Source of the DNA: Grimontia indica
GTDB lineage: Bacteria > Pseudomonadota > Gammaproteobacteria > Enterobacterales > Vibrionaceae
Assembly: GCF_000333895.2 (NCBI RefSeq)
Contig: NZ_ANFM02000016.1
Location: 186,001-250,000, forward strand
Direction of reading: 5' to 3'
Length of the DNA stretch: 64,000 nt
Shown here: piece after piece, positions 27,155 through 35,695 of the stretch
Position numbering within the stretch: position 1 is the first letter of the stretch
Layout of the letters: each line of letters starts with the position of its first letter
Translations under genes and position numbers: made by a program
Notes under the pieces: model-generated
Seen by the model: only the letters and a program-made list of their open reading frames with translations
What the model was told of the DNA's origin: nothing
The model's database searches: none

Positions 27155-28066
27155 ATGATGACCATGGAGACCCTCCAATCAACGCTGGGCATGTTTGCCT
27201 TCCTTGCCGCTGAAATCACAGTGCTGTTCCTTGTGATCAGTTATCTGGTTGGCGTATTGCAGCAATACATACCGCCAGAAAAGATTCGCAGCATTCTGAG
27301 CAGCAAAAACGGCAAAGGTTACGTCATGGCTGCGTTTTTAGGCGCCATCACGCCTTTTTGTTCGTGCTCGACAATTCCTTTCTTAAAAGGTCTGATTCGC
27401 GCACAGGCAGGCTTTGGCACCATGATGGTGTTCCTGTTCGCAAGCCCTTTGCTTAACCCGATGATCATTGGCTTGTTTGCAGTGACCTTTGGTTTGGAAG
27501 TCACGGCGTACTACTTCGCTTCGGCACTGGTTATTTCGGTGGTGGCGGGTTACCTGCTGGAAAAGTTGGGTTTCGAGAAGTACCTCAAACCATCTACTTA
27601 TGAAGAACCTGCAAAGAGCTGTTGTGGCACCACGTGTGGTGCGAAACAGGTAGAAGAGAATAAGTGGCTGAAGATTTGGCGTGGCGTGTGGAAAGACTTT
27701 AAAACGGCGATGCCATACATTTTCATCGGTGTTGGTGTGGGTTCATTGATTTACGGTGCAATGCCTGCGGAATGGATTGCTTCTATTGCCGGCGAGGATA
27801 ACCCATTCGCAATACCTTTGGCGGCTGTGATAGGCATTCCGCTATACATCCGTGCAGAGGCTGTGATTTTGCTGAGTGCGCCCTTAATGGCAAAAGGCAT
27901 GGGCGTGGGTACGGTAATGGCGCTGGTTATTGGTAGTGCAGGAGCGAGCCTGACTGAAGTTATCATGCTCAAGTCCATGTTCCGCAACCAGATGATTCTG
28001 GCCTTTTTGGCGGTGGTATTGGGCATGGCGATACTGACGGGGTACACCTACCAAATGTTTTTCTGA
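27155..28066 (+). CDS. DUF318/ArsP-type permease
   Basis: A 303-aa inner-membrane permease of the PF03773 (DUF318, YraQ/ArsP) family. It has about eight hydrophobic segments in two halves; the first half has the conserved FCSCSTIPFLKGL motif near residue 66, with Cys-x-Cys facing the transport path in ArsP proteins. A loop with SCCGTTCG near 150 adds further thiols. ArsP exports trivalent organoarsenicals in Campylobacter; here the substrate is inferred only from the family and the divergent ArsR gene. Three ATG codons are possible near the start; 27155 is used because AGAG precedes it. Confidence 0.85.
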   Translation: MMTMETLQSTLGMFAFLAAEITVLFLVISYLVGVLQQYIPPEKIRSILSSKNGKGYVMAAFLGAITPFCSCSTIPFLKGLIRAQAGFGTMMVFLFASPLLNPMIIGLFAVTFGLEVTAYYFASALVISVVAGYLLEKLGFEKYLKPSTYEEPAKSCCGTTCGAKQVEENKWLKIWRGVWKDFKTAMPYIFIGVGVGSLIYGAMPAEWIASIAGEDNPFAIPLAAVIGIPLYIRAEAVILLSAPLMAKGMGVGTVMALVIGSAGASLTEVIMLKSMFRNQMILAFLAVVLGMAILTGYTYQMFF

Positions 28067-28090
28067 TGTTACGTTAACACCAGAGATATC

Positions 28091-28119
28091 AAAGCCAGCG
28101 CTGAGACGCTGGCTTTTTG
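28091..28119 (+). terminator. Terminator after the permease
   Basis: AAAGCCAGCG-CTGAGA-CGCTGGCTTT with a following T-run; it may also serve the small leftward gene just to the right. Confidence 0.88.
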
Positions 28120-28122
28120 TCA

Positions 28123-28284
28123 TCAATCGAACGGGTAATCCTCTTGAGATGAGCGGCTTGGTTTTGCCTTGCGGCGAGCCTTCTTGTCGCGTTGAGGTCG
28201 ATCGTCAAATTCGTCATTGAATTTGGAATTAAACTTCTCTTTACGGTTTGTGTCGTTTTTCAGCCACTGTTCCCACTTGGCCAT
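28123..28284 (-). CDS. Small highly charged protein, 53 aa
   Basis: A short gene easily missed. It starts MAKWEQWLKNDTNRKEKF and ends SSQEDYPFD; the middle is a run of Arg, Lys and Asp. There is no membrane segment or cysteine, so a cytoplasmic, possibly nucleic-acid- or ribosome-associated protein is imaginable, but I assign no function. The ATG has AGGG about nine bases upstream. It sits directly after the permease terminator, convergent with it. Its composition and clean frame look coding; I recall similar small proteins in vibrios but cannot verify this here. Confidence 0.6.
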   Translation of the reverse strand: MAKWEQWLKNDTNRKEKFNSKFNDEFDDRPQRDKKARRKAKPSRSSQEDYPFD

Positions 28285-28937
28285 TTTATTTACCCTGTTC
28301 GTTTAACAATACTTCGGAATAATTTTCATTGCATCAAAGGACATTGCGTTTCTTGCTAAGCCTTTGTCTCATCAAATATAGCCGAAGTTATGTGACTTAT
28401 TGATGAAGTTTCCTTGGCATAACTGTGACACCAATTCCACCCAAGCATAAATCCAGCAGATTGATTAAATAAAACGAAAAAATTCGCTGTCATCAATTAG
28501 AAATTTCGATTGTTACGAAAAGAATCTTATCAGTATGTTATGGTTAATGAAAAAGGAAAGCGATTCTGTTCCTGACTGTGAACTGACATCGCTACATCGC
28601 AGTAGATATGTGAGGTTGAGCCCAGTTATTGTGTGAGATTTTTCTGCACTACTGGTGAGCGTTTCTGGGCAGTTGATAAAAGTTTTTCTTAATTTTTGAC
28701 ATTTTTCACATTGTTACAAAGGCTTACTTTCGGTGGTCTCGACCTAGGGCTACTTCTCGGATAAGTTACGTGCAAAATTCATCATGAAATTATCGTTAAA
28801 CTCTCGACAGAATACGAAATCACCGCTATAAACCGCAGTAAGAATTAATTTTCTTAATCGTCAGATCAACAATATTTTGCTTTACACCTTAATGGTTTAA
28901 TGAAGAATATTGCGCAAATTTGTTAAGGAGCTAAATA
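28285..28937. other. 650-bp leader region upstream of the DUF413 gene
   Basis: No gene longer than about 30 codons. It is A+T-rich with several runs such as TTTTTCTTAATTTTTGACATTTTTCAC near 28684-28710. It must carry the promoter of the 53-aa gene on the left and that of the DUF413 gene on the right; the length is unusual for a 109-aa product and leaves room for a regulatory RNA or a long 5' UTR. Confidence 0.45.
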
Positions 28938-29267
28938 ATGTTTAGTGGTCAAAAGTTTTTTGATGACAAGCATTTTCCAAAAGGTTTTGCTCGATCAGGC
29001 TATTTCACCATCAAAGAAGCACAACTTTTGGAAACCTGTGGACGCACCATGAAAGCACTGTTTGAAGGTGCAATGGTTCCACAAGACGAAGAGCAGCAGA
29101 AATTTGTTGATGAAGTGAATGGTCGTCGTGCAGCTGAATCAGCCTATGCTCTGTGCTGGTTGAAGTACCTGAAAGAGATCAACCACAAGCATGTCGTTTA
29201 CAATCTGTGCTCCACTTCGCGTGGTGGTGCAGCGGAAGACTACTCTGAAGCAGAAGCTGACGAGTAA
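28938..29267 (+). CDS. DUF413 (MaoP/YifE-like) protein
   Basis: A 109-aa soluble protein of the DUF413 family. The family pattern FFDDKHFPKGFARSGYFTIK is at residues 7-26, followed by EAQLLETCG and a C-terminal RGGAAEDYSEAEADE acidic tail. E. coli MaoP (YifE) organises the Ori macrodomain with the site maoS; whether this protein does the same is unknown. The ATG follows AAGGAGCTAAATA, a strong ribosome site. It is monocistronic, ending at a strong terminator, and has an unusually long upstream gap. Confidence 0.85.
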   Translation: MFSGQKFFDDKHFPKGFARSGYFTIKEAQLLETCGRTMKALFEGAMVPQDEEQQKFVDEVNGRRAAESAYALCWLKYLKEINHKHVVYNLCSTSRGGAAEDYSEAEADE

Positions 29268-29284
29268 TCGGTTTTGAATGCATC

Positions 29285-29313
29285 AAAAAAGCGAGCTTTA
29301 AGCTCGCTTTTTT
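29285..29313 (+). terminator. Terminator after DUF413 gene
   Basis: AAAAAAGCGAGCTT and AAGCTCGCTTTTTT form a long perfect stem; symmetrical, so it can serve both strands. Confidence 0.92.
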
Positions 29314-29372
29314 GTTTTTTCATAGCAATTGAGGTGCAAGCAGAGCCAAATAAACCTATCGCACCCTAATGA

Positions 29373-30836
29373 TTATGCTAACAAATTCGCCAATGTGTAA
29401 GGGTGGCGCGCCAGTCCCAAAGCCTGCGCAGGGGTAATCCCTTCGCTGTTTTGATGGCAAAGGTTGTTCCATGCCCGGAAGATATCCAGTAATGGAAGCA
29501 GGCCTCCTGGGCGCAACCGACGTCTTGGCTCATCGATCAGGGAGCGAAAATGCAGGTGAAAGCGATCCTGATAATCTTCCAGTGCTGTTGTCGTTGCTCT
29601 TTCCAACCAAGCAGCTTCCAGACCTGTCTCTTTCCCTAAGTGACAGATGGCTTTCTCTGCTTGTCCTTTCTGGGTGAATGCCCAGCGGTCACGCCACCAA
29701 CTCAAGAGCATAATGTCGATGTTATCGGCACTATCGTGTTCCAGCCAATGCGCATTCTGCACCACGTAGATTGGATGGCATTGTTTCTCTTGAAGGCGTT
29801 CCCTAAACACACTGATGATCGCAGAGCGTAGCAATGGCTCTTGAGGGAGATAGACCGTGAGGTCTTGCCACTCTTCAGTCAACTCTTTCAAACGAAGATA
29901 CTGCGCATACGCCGCGTACTGGGGTCGAATCAAACAACCTTTTGACGGGTAATCAACATGTATTGGTCGCGTATAGAGGTCTTCCACATTGCTGCGTGAA
30001 AGAACTTCTTTGTACTTCTCGTTGACCTGATTCAGTAAGCCTTCAGGATTCGCTTCAAAGGAGTCTGTGAAGTGGATGAAATTATCCGGCATCAACCTCG
30101 CTTTTTCAGCGTACACATCACCCACTTCATCTGGCTTTTCTTCGTCAGATGAGTAGTTGATATTTTGCAGCAACACGTAGCCATGTTCTGCATCACCAGT
30201 GGTCAACCACATCACGCCATTGTCACTGCGCGGCTGCAACGTCGTGAGCGATGAAGCCAGTGGGTTTTCCTTCGATAATTGCAGGAATCGAGCGTCCACG
30301 CTTGCCAGTTTATTTCGGCAGCGCGCAGCGATTTGCTCGAGGTGATCGTAAAAAGTCTTTGGGTTGATATGCAGTTTTCTACAAATCTCCCGAACCGGAT
30401 GTCCGGTGAAAAGCAATCCCAGCAGACGTTGCTGAACATCCAACTTAGGGTTGGCATTCGACCATTTATCCACGAAAGTCGCTTGGCAATGCTTACAACG
30501 GTAGCGCTGACGCTCACCACTGTAACCAAACGCATGATAATGCTCACGATGGGTGAGCACAGGCTTACCAAATGCCTCACAGCCTTCGGTATTGCACGCG
30601 GCGAGATTACCTGAGTCTTGCTGTTTTAGACGACTCAGTTCTTCAATAACGCCCCTGTTGTTAAGGAGAGGAGGAAAGGCACCACACTCTCGGCACACCA
30701 AACCGGGACGAGACGGATCCGAATCTTGAAGCAAATAATACTTCTCATCACTCAATCCAAAGTTTCGACACGCCAATGTTTTACAGAAGTTGAGTTGTAA
30801 TCCATCTGCCGCCGGCGGTAGCTTCCCTGTAGACAC
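29373..30836 (-). CDS. Zinc-ribbon/HTH protein with transposase-like N-terminus
   Basis: A 487-aa protein of no certain family. Three Cys-rich ribbons lie in the first 130 residues: CKTLAC with CRECG, CNTEGC, and YRCKHCQATFVDKW, the last as in IS1 InsA-type transposase zinc ribbons. A helix-turn-helix follows: GHPVREICRKLHINPKTFY near residues 146-164. The remaining 300 residues resemble nothing I can name; an Asp/Glu catalytic triad is not obvious. I see no flanking inverted repeats. The start is GTG with a very strong GAGGAGG site. It may be a domesticated transposase-like regulator. An ordinary chromosomal setting supports a resident gene. Confidence 0.65.
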   Translation of the reverse strand: MSTGKLPPAADGLQLNFCKTLACRNFGLSDEKYYLLQDSDPSRPGLVCRECGAFPPLLNNRGVIEELSRLKQQDSGNLAACNTEGCEAFGKPVLTHREHYHAFGYSGERQRYRCKHCQATFVDKWSNANPKLDVQQRLLGLLFTGHPVREICRKLHINPKTFYDHLEQIAARCRNKLASVDARFLQLSKENPLASSLTTLQPRSDNGVMWLTTGDAEHGYVLLQNINYSSDEEKPDEVGDVYAEKARLMPDNFIHFTDSFEANPEGLLNQVNEKYKEVLSRSNVEDLYTRPIHVDYPSKGCLIRPQYAAYAQYLRLKELTEEWQDLTVYLPQEPLLRSAIISVFRERLQEKQCHPIYVVQNAHWLEHDSADNIDIMLLSWWRDRWAFTQKGQAEKAICHLGKETGLEAAWLERATTTALEDYQDRFHLHFRSLIDEPRRRLRPGGLLPLLDIFRAWNNLCHQNSEGITPAQALGLARHPYTLANLLA

Positions 30837-30926
30837 CAGTCCTCCTCGAATTTTCTACGTCGTAAATAAAATATGAAATTCCAGCGCATTAAATTTCTGC
30901 GCTTGGGGTAAAGAATGTGGGAGAGA

Positions 30927-31097
30927 CTATGAAAAGAATCTCGTGACAATTGTTTGATAGGCCATGCCGCCAAGATAGATCCCAACGATACCCATGATTC
31001 CAGATATCACTGGTGGGGCGGGGAGAGGCAACTTCACGGCGCTAAAGAAAAAACCAACAATTGCACCAGCAAAAACTGCTAATAAAACTTCGCTCAT
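30927..31097 (-). CDS. XapX domain small membrane protein
   Basis: A 56-aa membrane protein of the XapX family: an N-terminal helix EVLLAVFAGAIVGFFFSAV, the conserved KLPLPAPPVISGIMGIVGI stretch near residues 21-39, then a second helix. The family is named after a gene linked to xanthosine utilisation, but its role is unknown. The frame is open 20 codons further upstream, but the ATG at 31097 with GAGGG upstream begins the family alignment. Confidence 0.82.
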   Translation of the reverse strand: MSEVLLAVFAGAIVGFFFSAVKLPLPAPPVISGIMGIVGIYLGGMAYQTIVTRFFS

Positions 31098-31546
31098 TAA
31101 TGTATCCCTCTGTGTTTGCATTGAAAAACAGCAATATTTTTTTAATTTATGTGTCATTACTGTTAATGTTTCTGGCTCCAGTCTAGGGAACCTTCAACAC
31201 CCTTCAGCAGATCGAGATCACATTCACTACGTTTCTATTTCGGTTTTTGCTTATTGATTACCAAAAATGTTGAATAAGTGATTTGGGTCACATTATATAT
31301 TTATGAGCATCCAACCGGAAATTTGTCTCAGCTTGCGTTTAACTCCTTATTTTTCAACGTAATTCCCTCTTTCTGTCAGTACGTCATACCGGATTTAAGT
31401 AAATGATTTCAATGGGATATGTCCCTTACCTTTGATTTAGGCACAAAACTGACAACGGTTATTTTCCACACTAAAACTATGTGTATATGAAGTCTTGAAG
31501 TTGAGACTTTTATCTCTTTAGAAACGGATGATGAGGTGAGGGTGTA
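31098..31546. other. Divergent promoter region, XapX and lipoprotein genes
   Basis: No gene seen over about 450 bases. It serves the leftward XapX gene and the rightward lipoprotein/secreted-protein pair. Confidence 0.5.
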
Positions 31547-31696
31547 ATGAAAGGGTTAATAAAGTTGGGCTGTATATGCCTGTTTTCTATCGGTCTTTTG
31601 GGATGCAGTGATAGCGACGGTGCAGGATCTGCGACTTCTACCAGTAGTTTACAACTTCCCCAACAGTTGGAGGTCGTGACCAATGAAAATGACTAA
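31547..31696 (+). CDS. Small lipoprotein, 49 aa
   Basis: A short gene upstream of, and overlapping, the 728-aa secreted protein. It starts MKGLIKLGCICLFSIGLLGC, with a lipobox LLGC at residues 17-20, then a Ser/Thr/Gly-rich tail ending LEVVTNEND. The signal peptide has a positive N-region and hydrophobic core, so it is probably a lipid-anchored protein with a mature part of only about 30 residues. GAGGTGAGGG lies upstream of the ATG. Its last 14 bases overlap the next gene in another frame, so translation is probably coupled. Confidence 0.7.
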   Translation: MKGLIKLGCICLFSIGLLGCSDSDGAGSATSTSSLQLPQQLEVVTNEND

Positions 31697-33869
31697 AACT
31701 GTATGGCTGTTGTCATCGATGGCTTTATCTTCGGGTGTTGCTCATGCAGCATTCAACGACGCTGGCACAGACTACTCGAACGCGCAGACCAAATCTTATG
31801 TTTGGAATGAGGCGTTACAACCCATCGAATTGGTAAACAGCATTCTCTGTTTCACGGCGCAGTTCAATGTCACGGAGTTTGCCAACGCGGGTCCCTATTT
31901 AGTACTGGCGGATGAAGCAGCTTGTTTTGACTCAGAAGATGACGGCTCGTCAGGGCAGTCATCTGGCGCTGCGAATACACCGTCTTATTTGAAAGCGGTA
32001 GCAAACGTCACCCGGGCCTCTGATCTTGATCCCTTGATTGTCAACGTGTGGATCCCCGAAATGGAAGGGGGAGGCGGTAATCAGGCGATAAAATTTCAGG
32101 CTGTGATTAGCGAAGGGGCTTCTGATTCTAACCCTTTCGGGCAGTTTACGTTCAATTTTGATTTCTATGACAATTTCACCAACCTCAACCAATTAGGTGG
32201 AGGTGAAGTAATCACTTTGGACAGCGAACCTGGTTCGATAGGTTTTACGCTTTATGAGTCCAGCCAGCAGGGTGCCAGCAGCTATACGCAAAGTGCCAGT
32301 GTGGTGATGAGTAGTGATCGTTCGACAGGTGTGGCACTGACCTCCTCTGATCAATCGGGAGCTTATGCTTTGGCGTTTAATAGCGATAACGTTTTGCTGC
32401 AAAACGCGTCAGATTTCGACAGCTTACCTTATAAGTCCGGCAGCAATTCAGGTACCTGTTTGAGCCGAACCCAGTTTGACAGCTACGTGCATAGATATGA
32501 CTTATATAACGCATCATCAGGTGCCGAAGTCAGGGTAAATGCTGGTTTTCCTATCCTCTATTCAAGTGCTAATAACAGTAATTATGATAGCTACGGATAT
32601 GTGGGTTACTGGGGCCTTTGGACCGAAGTTGAAGGTGCTGTGACCAATGGCGAAACCGTTGTTAGAAATGATGGCGGCGCGCAAACCTCTTATACCTATG
32701 TGACTGCGCCTGGGCGTTTGATTAAAAATGAAGTGAAAACGCTCAGCCTTTCTCAAGCAAGAGGTATTCAGTTTGGCTATTGGGATAGCACCGTCTTTAG
32801 CGATGGTTCTTTTGACCAATGGGTGGTGAATTATCTCACGGCTGCACAGGATAGTGTAGGCTCAGACGGTTTTTATAAAACCGGTAAGTTGAGCTGGGGT
32901 GAGAACGGTCCTTCTGTGGCGACGATCAGCCCAGTGCAAATTACCCTTACCACAAATGAATCGCTCTACATGTACTCCGAACAATTGGGGGGCGAAGTCA
33001 AGTATCTGGAAGGGAAAACGTCGCTGACCTACTACGAGCAAAGCTTTATTAACGGAAGCGAAACGGGTTCAGGTGAACTGCTGAATGGTGGTTCAGTCAC
33101 GCTGTACTGTTATGACAACTGTCCGATTGGTACATTGGATAGTGGTGATTTAGTGAATTGGAGTGGCGCCAGCAGCCCGTTTGAAACGACGAGTGGCCCG
33201 CACAATTTCACTTTCAGTACCTCTGGTGGTAATGCGTTAACACTGGTGAGTGTGAATAGTTCTGAGCCTGTCCGATACAACGCTTCACTCACACAGAACG
33301 ATATAGATGCAACGCCACACAGTTGGGGCGTGCGAAGCGGGCCTATGGTGACATCGACGGTAACCAATCCTTATGACATTTATGACTCATCCATTGTGAC
33401 TGAATTTTATGTCTGGGAAACGGGTATCCAGTCATGGAATCAGCTTTCGGCAGTTAAAAATGGTAGCGGGGATGTGGTGAGTTTCGATCGTCCTTTGCAG
33501 TTCACTTACACCCACAGCAATGCCAATGACCGCTCTGGCTCCGCGGGCACATACGCGGGACAAACGTTCCTGTTCAACTATGGCGGAAACGGTGACTTTT
33601 GGGGGGTTCCTTATGAGCAGGATAGCGGCAAGTACACGCCAGCATTTTCTCTCAACGATGGCGTTGCCATGGGAAGTTCCAACCAGTATGTGATCAAAGC
33701 GCGAGAGATTGAACAGACTATGCAATCCGCAACAGGGCAGTGCACTAGCCTGACCTTGGCAGACCCCAGCGTCCCAGTGCCTACACAGGTTTCAGGCTCG
33801 GCTGAAATCGGCGATATGCCGGTGGTCGAAGGTGACCCTTCAGTGATTGCAGGGGAAACCCAATCCTGA
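31683..33869 (+). CDS. Large uncharacterised secreted protein, 728 aa
   Basis: No family recognised. It has a signal peptide with likely cleavage after VAHA (residues 19-22). The mature protein is rich in Ser, Gly, Asn, Tyr and aromatic residues, with many alternating beta-like stretches; cysteines occur in pairs (for example LYCYDNCP near residue 476) as in disulfide-stabilised extracytoplasmic proteins. No membrane helix, catalytic motif, LPXTG- or PEP-type sorting tail is visible; the C-terminus is acidic and Gly/Thr-rich. It is probably periplasmic or exported. It overlaps the upstream lipoprotein gene by 14 bases and ends at a terminator, so the two are an isolated two-gene unit. Confidence 0.7.
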   Translation: MKMTKTVWLLSSMALSSGVAHAAFNDAGTDYSNAQTKSYVWNEALQPIELVNSILCFTAQFNVTEFANAGPYLVLADEAACFDSEDDGSSGQSSGAANTPSYLKAVANVTRASDLDPLIVNVWIPEMEGGGGNQAIKFQAVISEGASDSNPFGQFTFNFDFYDNFTNLNQLGGGEVITLDSEPGSIGFTLYESSQQGASSYTQSASVVMSSDRSTGVALTSSDQSGAYALAFNSDNVLLQNASDFDSLPYKSGSNSGTCLSRTQFDSYVHRYDLYNASSGAEVRVNAGFPILYSSANNSNYDSYGYVGYWGLWTEVEGAVTNGETVVRNDGGAQTSYTYVTAPGRLIKNEVKTLSLSQARGIQFGYWDSTVFSDGSFDQWVVNYLTAAQDSVGSDGFYKTGKLSWGENGPSVATISPVQITLTTNESLYMYSEQLGGEVKYLEGKTSLTYYEQSFINGSETGSGELLNGGSVTLYCYDNCPIGTLDSGDLVNWSGASSPFETTSGPHNFTFSTSGGNALTLVSVNSSEPVRYNASLTQNDIDATPHSWGVRSGPMVTSTVTNPYDIYDSSIVTEFYVWETGIQSWNQLSAVKNGSGDVVSFDRPLQFTYTHSNANDRSGSAGTYAGQTFLFNYGGNGDFWGVPYEQDSGKYTPAFSLNDGVAMGSSNQYVIKAREIEQTMQSATGQCTSLTLADPSVPVPTQVSGSAEIGDMPVVEGDPSVIAGETQS

Positions 33870-33891
33870 CAAGCAGGGTTGAATTGTATGG

Positions 33892-33919
33892 AAACGCCCT
33901 CAATTTTGAGGGCGTTTTT
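33892..33919 (+). terminator. Terminator after the 728-aa protein gene
   Basis: AAACGCCCTCAA and TTGAGGGCGTTT pair around a short T loop, followed by further Ts. Confidence 0.88.
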
Positions 33920-33955
33920 GATCGGTAACCGCTGGTTTGGGTATATGTATTGCGA

Positions 33956-34846
33956 TTATTTAATTACAGGGATATCAACCTTCTCACCCAACGACATGGC
34001 AAGGTTGTTATCGTAGTAAGCGGCTTCATTGATAAAGTGCGGGTAGGCCTCGTAGTCGCCATCCCAATACACTTCTGTGCCATCGAACTTGGTGAAGATA
34101 GGGTCGCCATTTCGCAGTGGTGTGAAGTCAGCGTCCTGCACATTTTTATGCACCATACCGATACGTTCGCCCTGTTCGTTTTCAGGCAGCTTCAAGGTTT
34201 CCACATAGCGGTATGCCGAAACAGTCTCTGGTAGCGTTGGGACTTCGCCTTTATTAAACAGCTCTACAAAGTCGAGGATGTGGCGTGTCATATCATCCAT
34301 CCACTCCAGTACGTCTTGACGAATAACAGACTGCGGCTGAGGACCCACTTCAATAATGATGCCCTGATCAGCGATGGAACAAAGGAAGTAATGCTCTTCC
34401 ATTGAACAGTGGTCTTCAAACAGAATCACTGCATTGTCCATGCGCTCGGCCACGTAAGCGGCGAGCTGAGTATTGAAGGCATCGTTTTTCAGCAGTATCA
34501 GGGTTGGTCCCATGTTGCTGGTGGTGTTGTGCAGGTCGATGATGAGATCGGTGCGGGCGTTGCCTTTTGGCCCTAATTGAAGGTTGATGGCTTTAGCTCG
34601 GCTTTGCTCGTAATTACCCAGTTCTGGATTTGCAAGATCGGCAGGGATGAACTGGCGGTTCAAATCACAATCCAGATAACGTTTGTTATCGCGGAATGCA
34701 TTTGGGTTGCCAAAAAGGGTTTCTGTTTCAAAGGTGGGGCGGCTGATAAGTGCAGGGCTTTCCTGCCACTTTTTAAGAAGATAAATACCGCTGAATTCGT
34801 TCCCGTGGGTACCGCCAACAATGGCTACCCGATTGAATGTGCTCAT
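33956..34846 (-). CDS. Aspartoacylase-family zinc carboxypeptidase-like deacylase
   Basis: A 296-aa enzyme of the AstE/AspA (succinylglutamate desuccinylase/aspartoacylase) family, which hydrolyses N-acyl-aspartate or related N-acyl amino acids. Zinc ligands are visible in GGTHGNE (His and Glu within residues 11-17) and in IDLHNTTSNMG near residue 103; the substrate-binding NPNAF and CDLNRQF motifs lie between (about 47-66). The catalytic Glu is probably in GIIIEVGPQ near 165. It resembles aspartoacylase more than AstE, as no arginine-degradation genes are nearby. The ATG has GGAGAGG. Confidence 0.87.
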   Translation of the reverse strand: MSTFNRVAIVGGTHGNEFSGIYLLKKWQESPALISRPTFETETLFGNPNAFRDNKRYLDCDLNRQFIPADLANPELGNYEQSRAKAINLQLGPKGNARTDLIIDLHNTTSNMGPTLILLKNDAFNTQLAAYVAERMDNAVILFEDHCSMEEHYFLCSIADQGIIIEVGPQPQSVIRQDVLEWMDDMTRHILDFVELFNKGEVPTLPETVSAYRYVETLKLPENEQGERIGMVHKNVQDADFTPLRNGDPIFTKFDGTEVYWDGDYEAYPHFINEAAYYDNNLAMSLGEKVDIPVIK

Positions 34847-34932
34847 CCTTGTCCTCTCCTGATAGACGAAAATTCAATATATCAGGGAGCTACACAATCC
34901 CCAAGAGACAAAGCCCCTTGGGGAATGAATTT

Positions 34933-35589
34933 TTATTCGCACCATCTGCCCGGGTAGGCAGATGAATAGTCTGGTGTTTTGTTGACACCATTATCAGCGG
35001 TTGGCTCCAAAGGCCCTGCTACTGTGCGGAAAGGAAGAATTCCTGCCCAAACGGGTAAATTCATATCGGCCAAATCATCATTCACGCCATGACGGCCAAT
35101 CTTGACTGAAGCTTCAGCGAGTGGCATGACCAAAAGCTCTGTTGCTGTCAGTTCCTTTTCATTACCGGGACGAGCTTCTTTGCTTCTTCCCGGTGCGATT
35201 TGCTCCAGGAACTCATCAAAAGCCGCCGCTTTTTTGGCGTTATCTTCAACGACTTCAAAGCGTCCAAATGCCATCGCACAGCGGTAATGTGCGCTGTGGT
35301 GGAAAGCGGAACGCGCTAACACCCAAGCATCCAGAATGGTAAAAGTCACGCAGCAATCCGCGCCGTTTTTCAAGTGTTTAAGCATCTTGCTGTTTCTGGC
35401 GCCGTGAATGTAAATGTTGTCGCCTTCACGCCATGCCAGCATAGGAATCACTGTTGGGCCGCGCTCATCACTGAAAGCCACGTGGGCAAGTTTGGATTCA
35501 TCAATAATGCTGTAAAGCGCTTCTTTGTCTTTAACTGCTTTGTGAGCGGCTTTTTTTACTGTTGTCCGTTGGGTGTTGCCTAGCGTCAT
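34933..35589 (-). CDS. Pyridoxamine 5'-phosphate oxidase-like FMN-binding protein
   Basis: A 218-aa split-barrel flavin-binding protein of the NimA/PNPOx-like type. Typical features are LAHVAFSDERGPTVIPML near residues 35-52, NIYIHGARNSKMLKHLKNG near 58-76, and the paired YRCAMAFGRFEVVED strand near 101. The true substrate is unknown. It is divergent from a MocR-type regulator across about 105 bases, and MocR genes are commonly next to their targets in B6 metabolism, so regulation by that neighbour is likely (inference). The ATG follows AAGGAAGACG. Confidence 0.85.
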   Translation of the reverse strand: MTLGNTQRTTVKKAAHKAVKDKEALYSIIDESKLAHVAFSDERGPTVIPMLAWREGDNIYIHGARNSKMLKHLKNGADCCVTFTILDAWVLARSAFHHSAHYRCAMAFGRFEVVEDNAKKAAAFDEFLEQIAPGRSKEARPGNEKELTATELLVMPLAEASVKIGRHGVNDDLADMNLPVWAGILPFRTVAGPLEPTADNGVNKTPDYSSAYPGRWCE

Positions 35590-35695
35590 AAACGTCTTCC
35601 TTGTTTGTTCATTGCTTCTTCGTCGTTCATTCCTGTAGTGTAGTGATAAATGGCTCTACAAATAGAGCCAGTTTAGATAAGTTAATGGATCCAAT

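Noticed and set aside
34897-34925. ATCCCCAAG/CTTGGGGAT hairpin after the FMN-protein gene
   Set aside because: Real inverted repeat, but there is no T-tract and its role cannot be judged, so it is not listed as a terminator.
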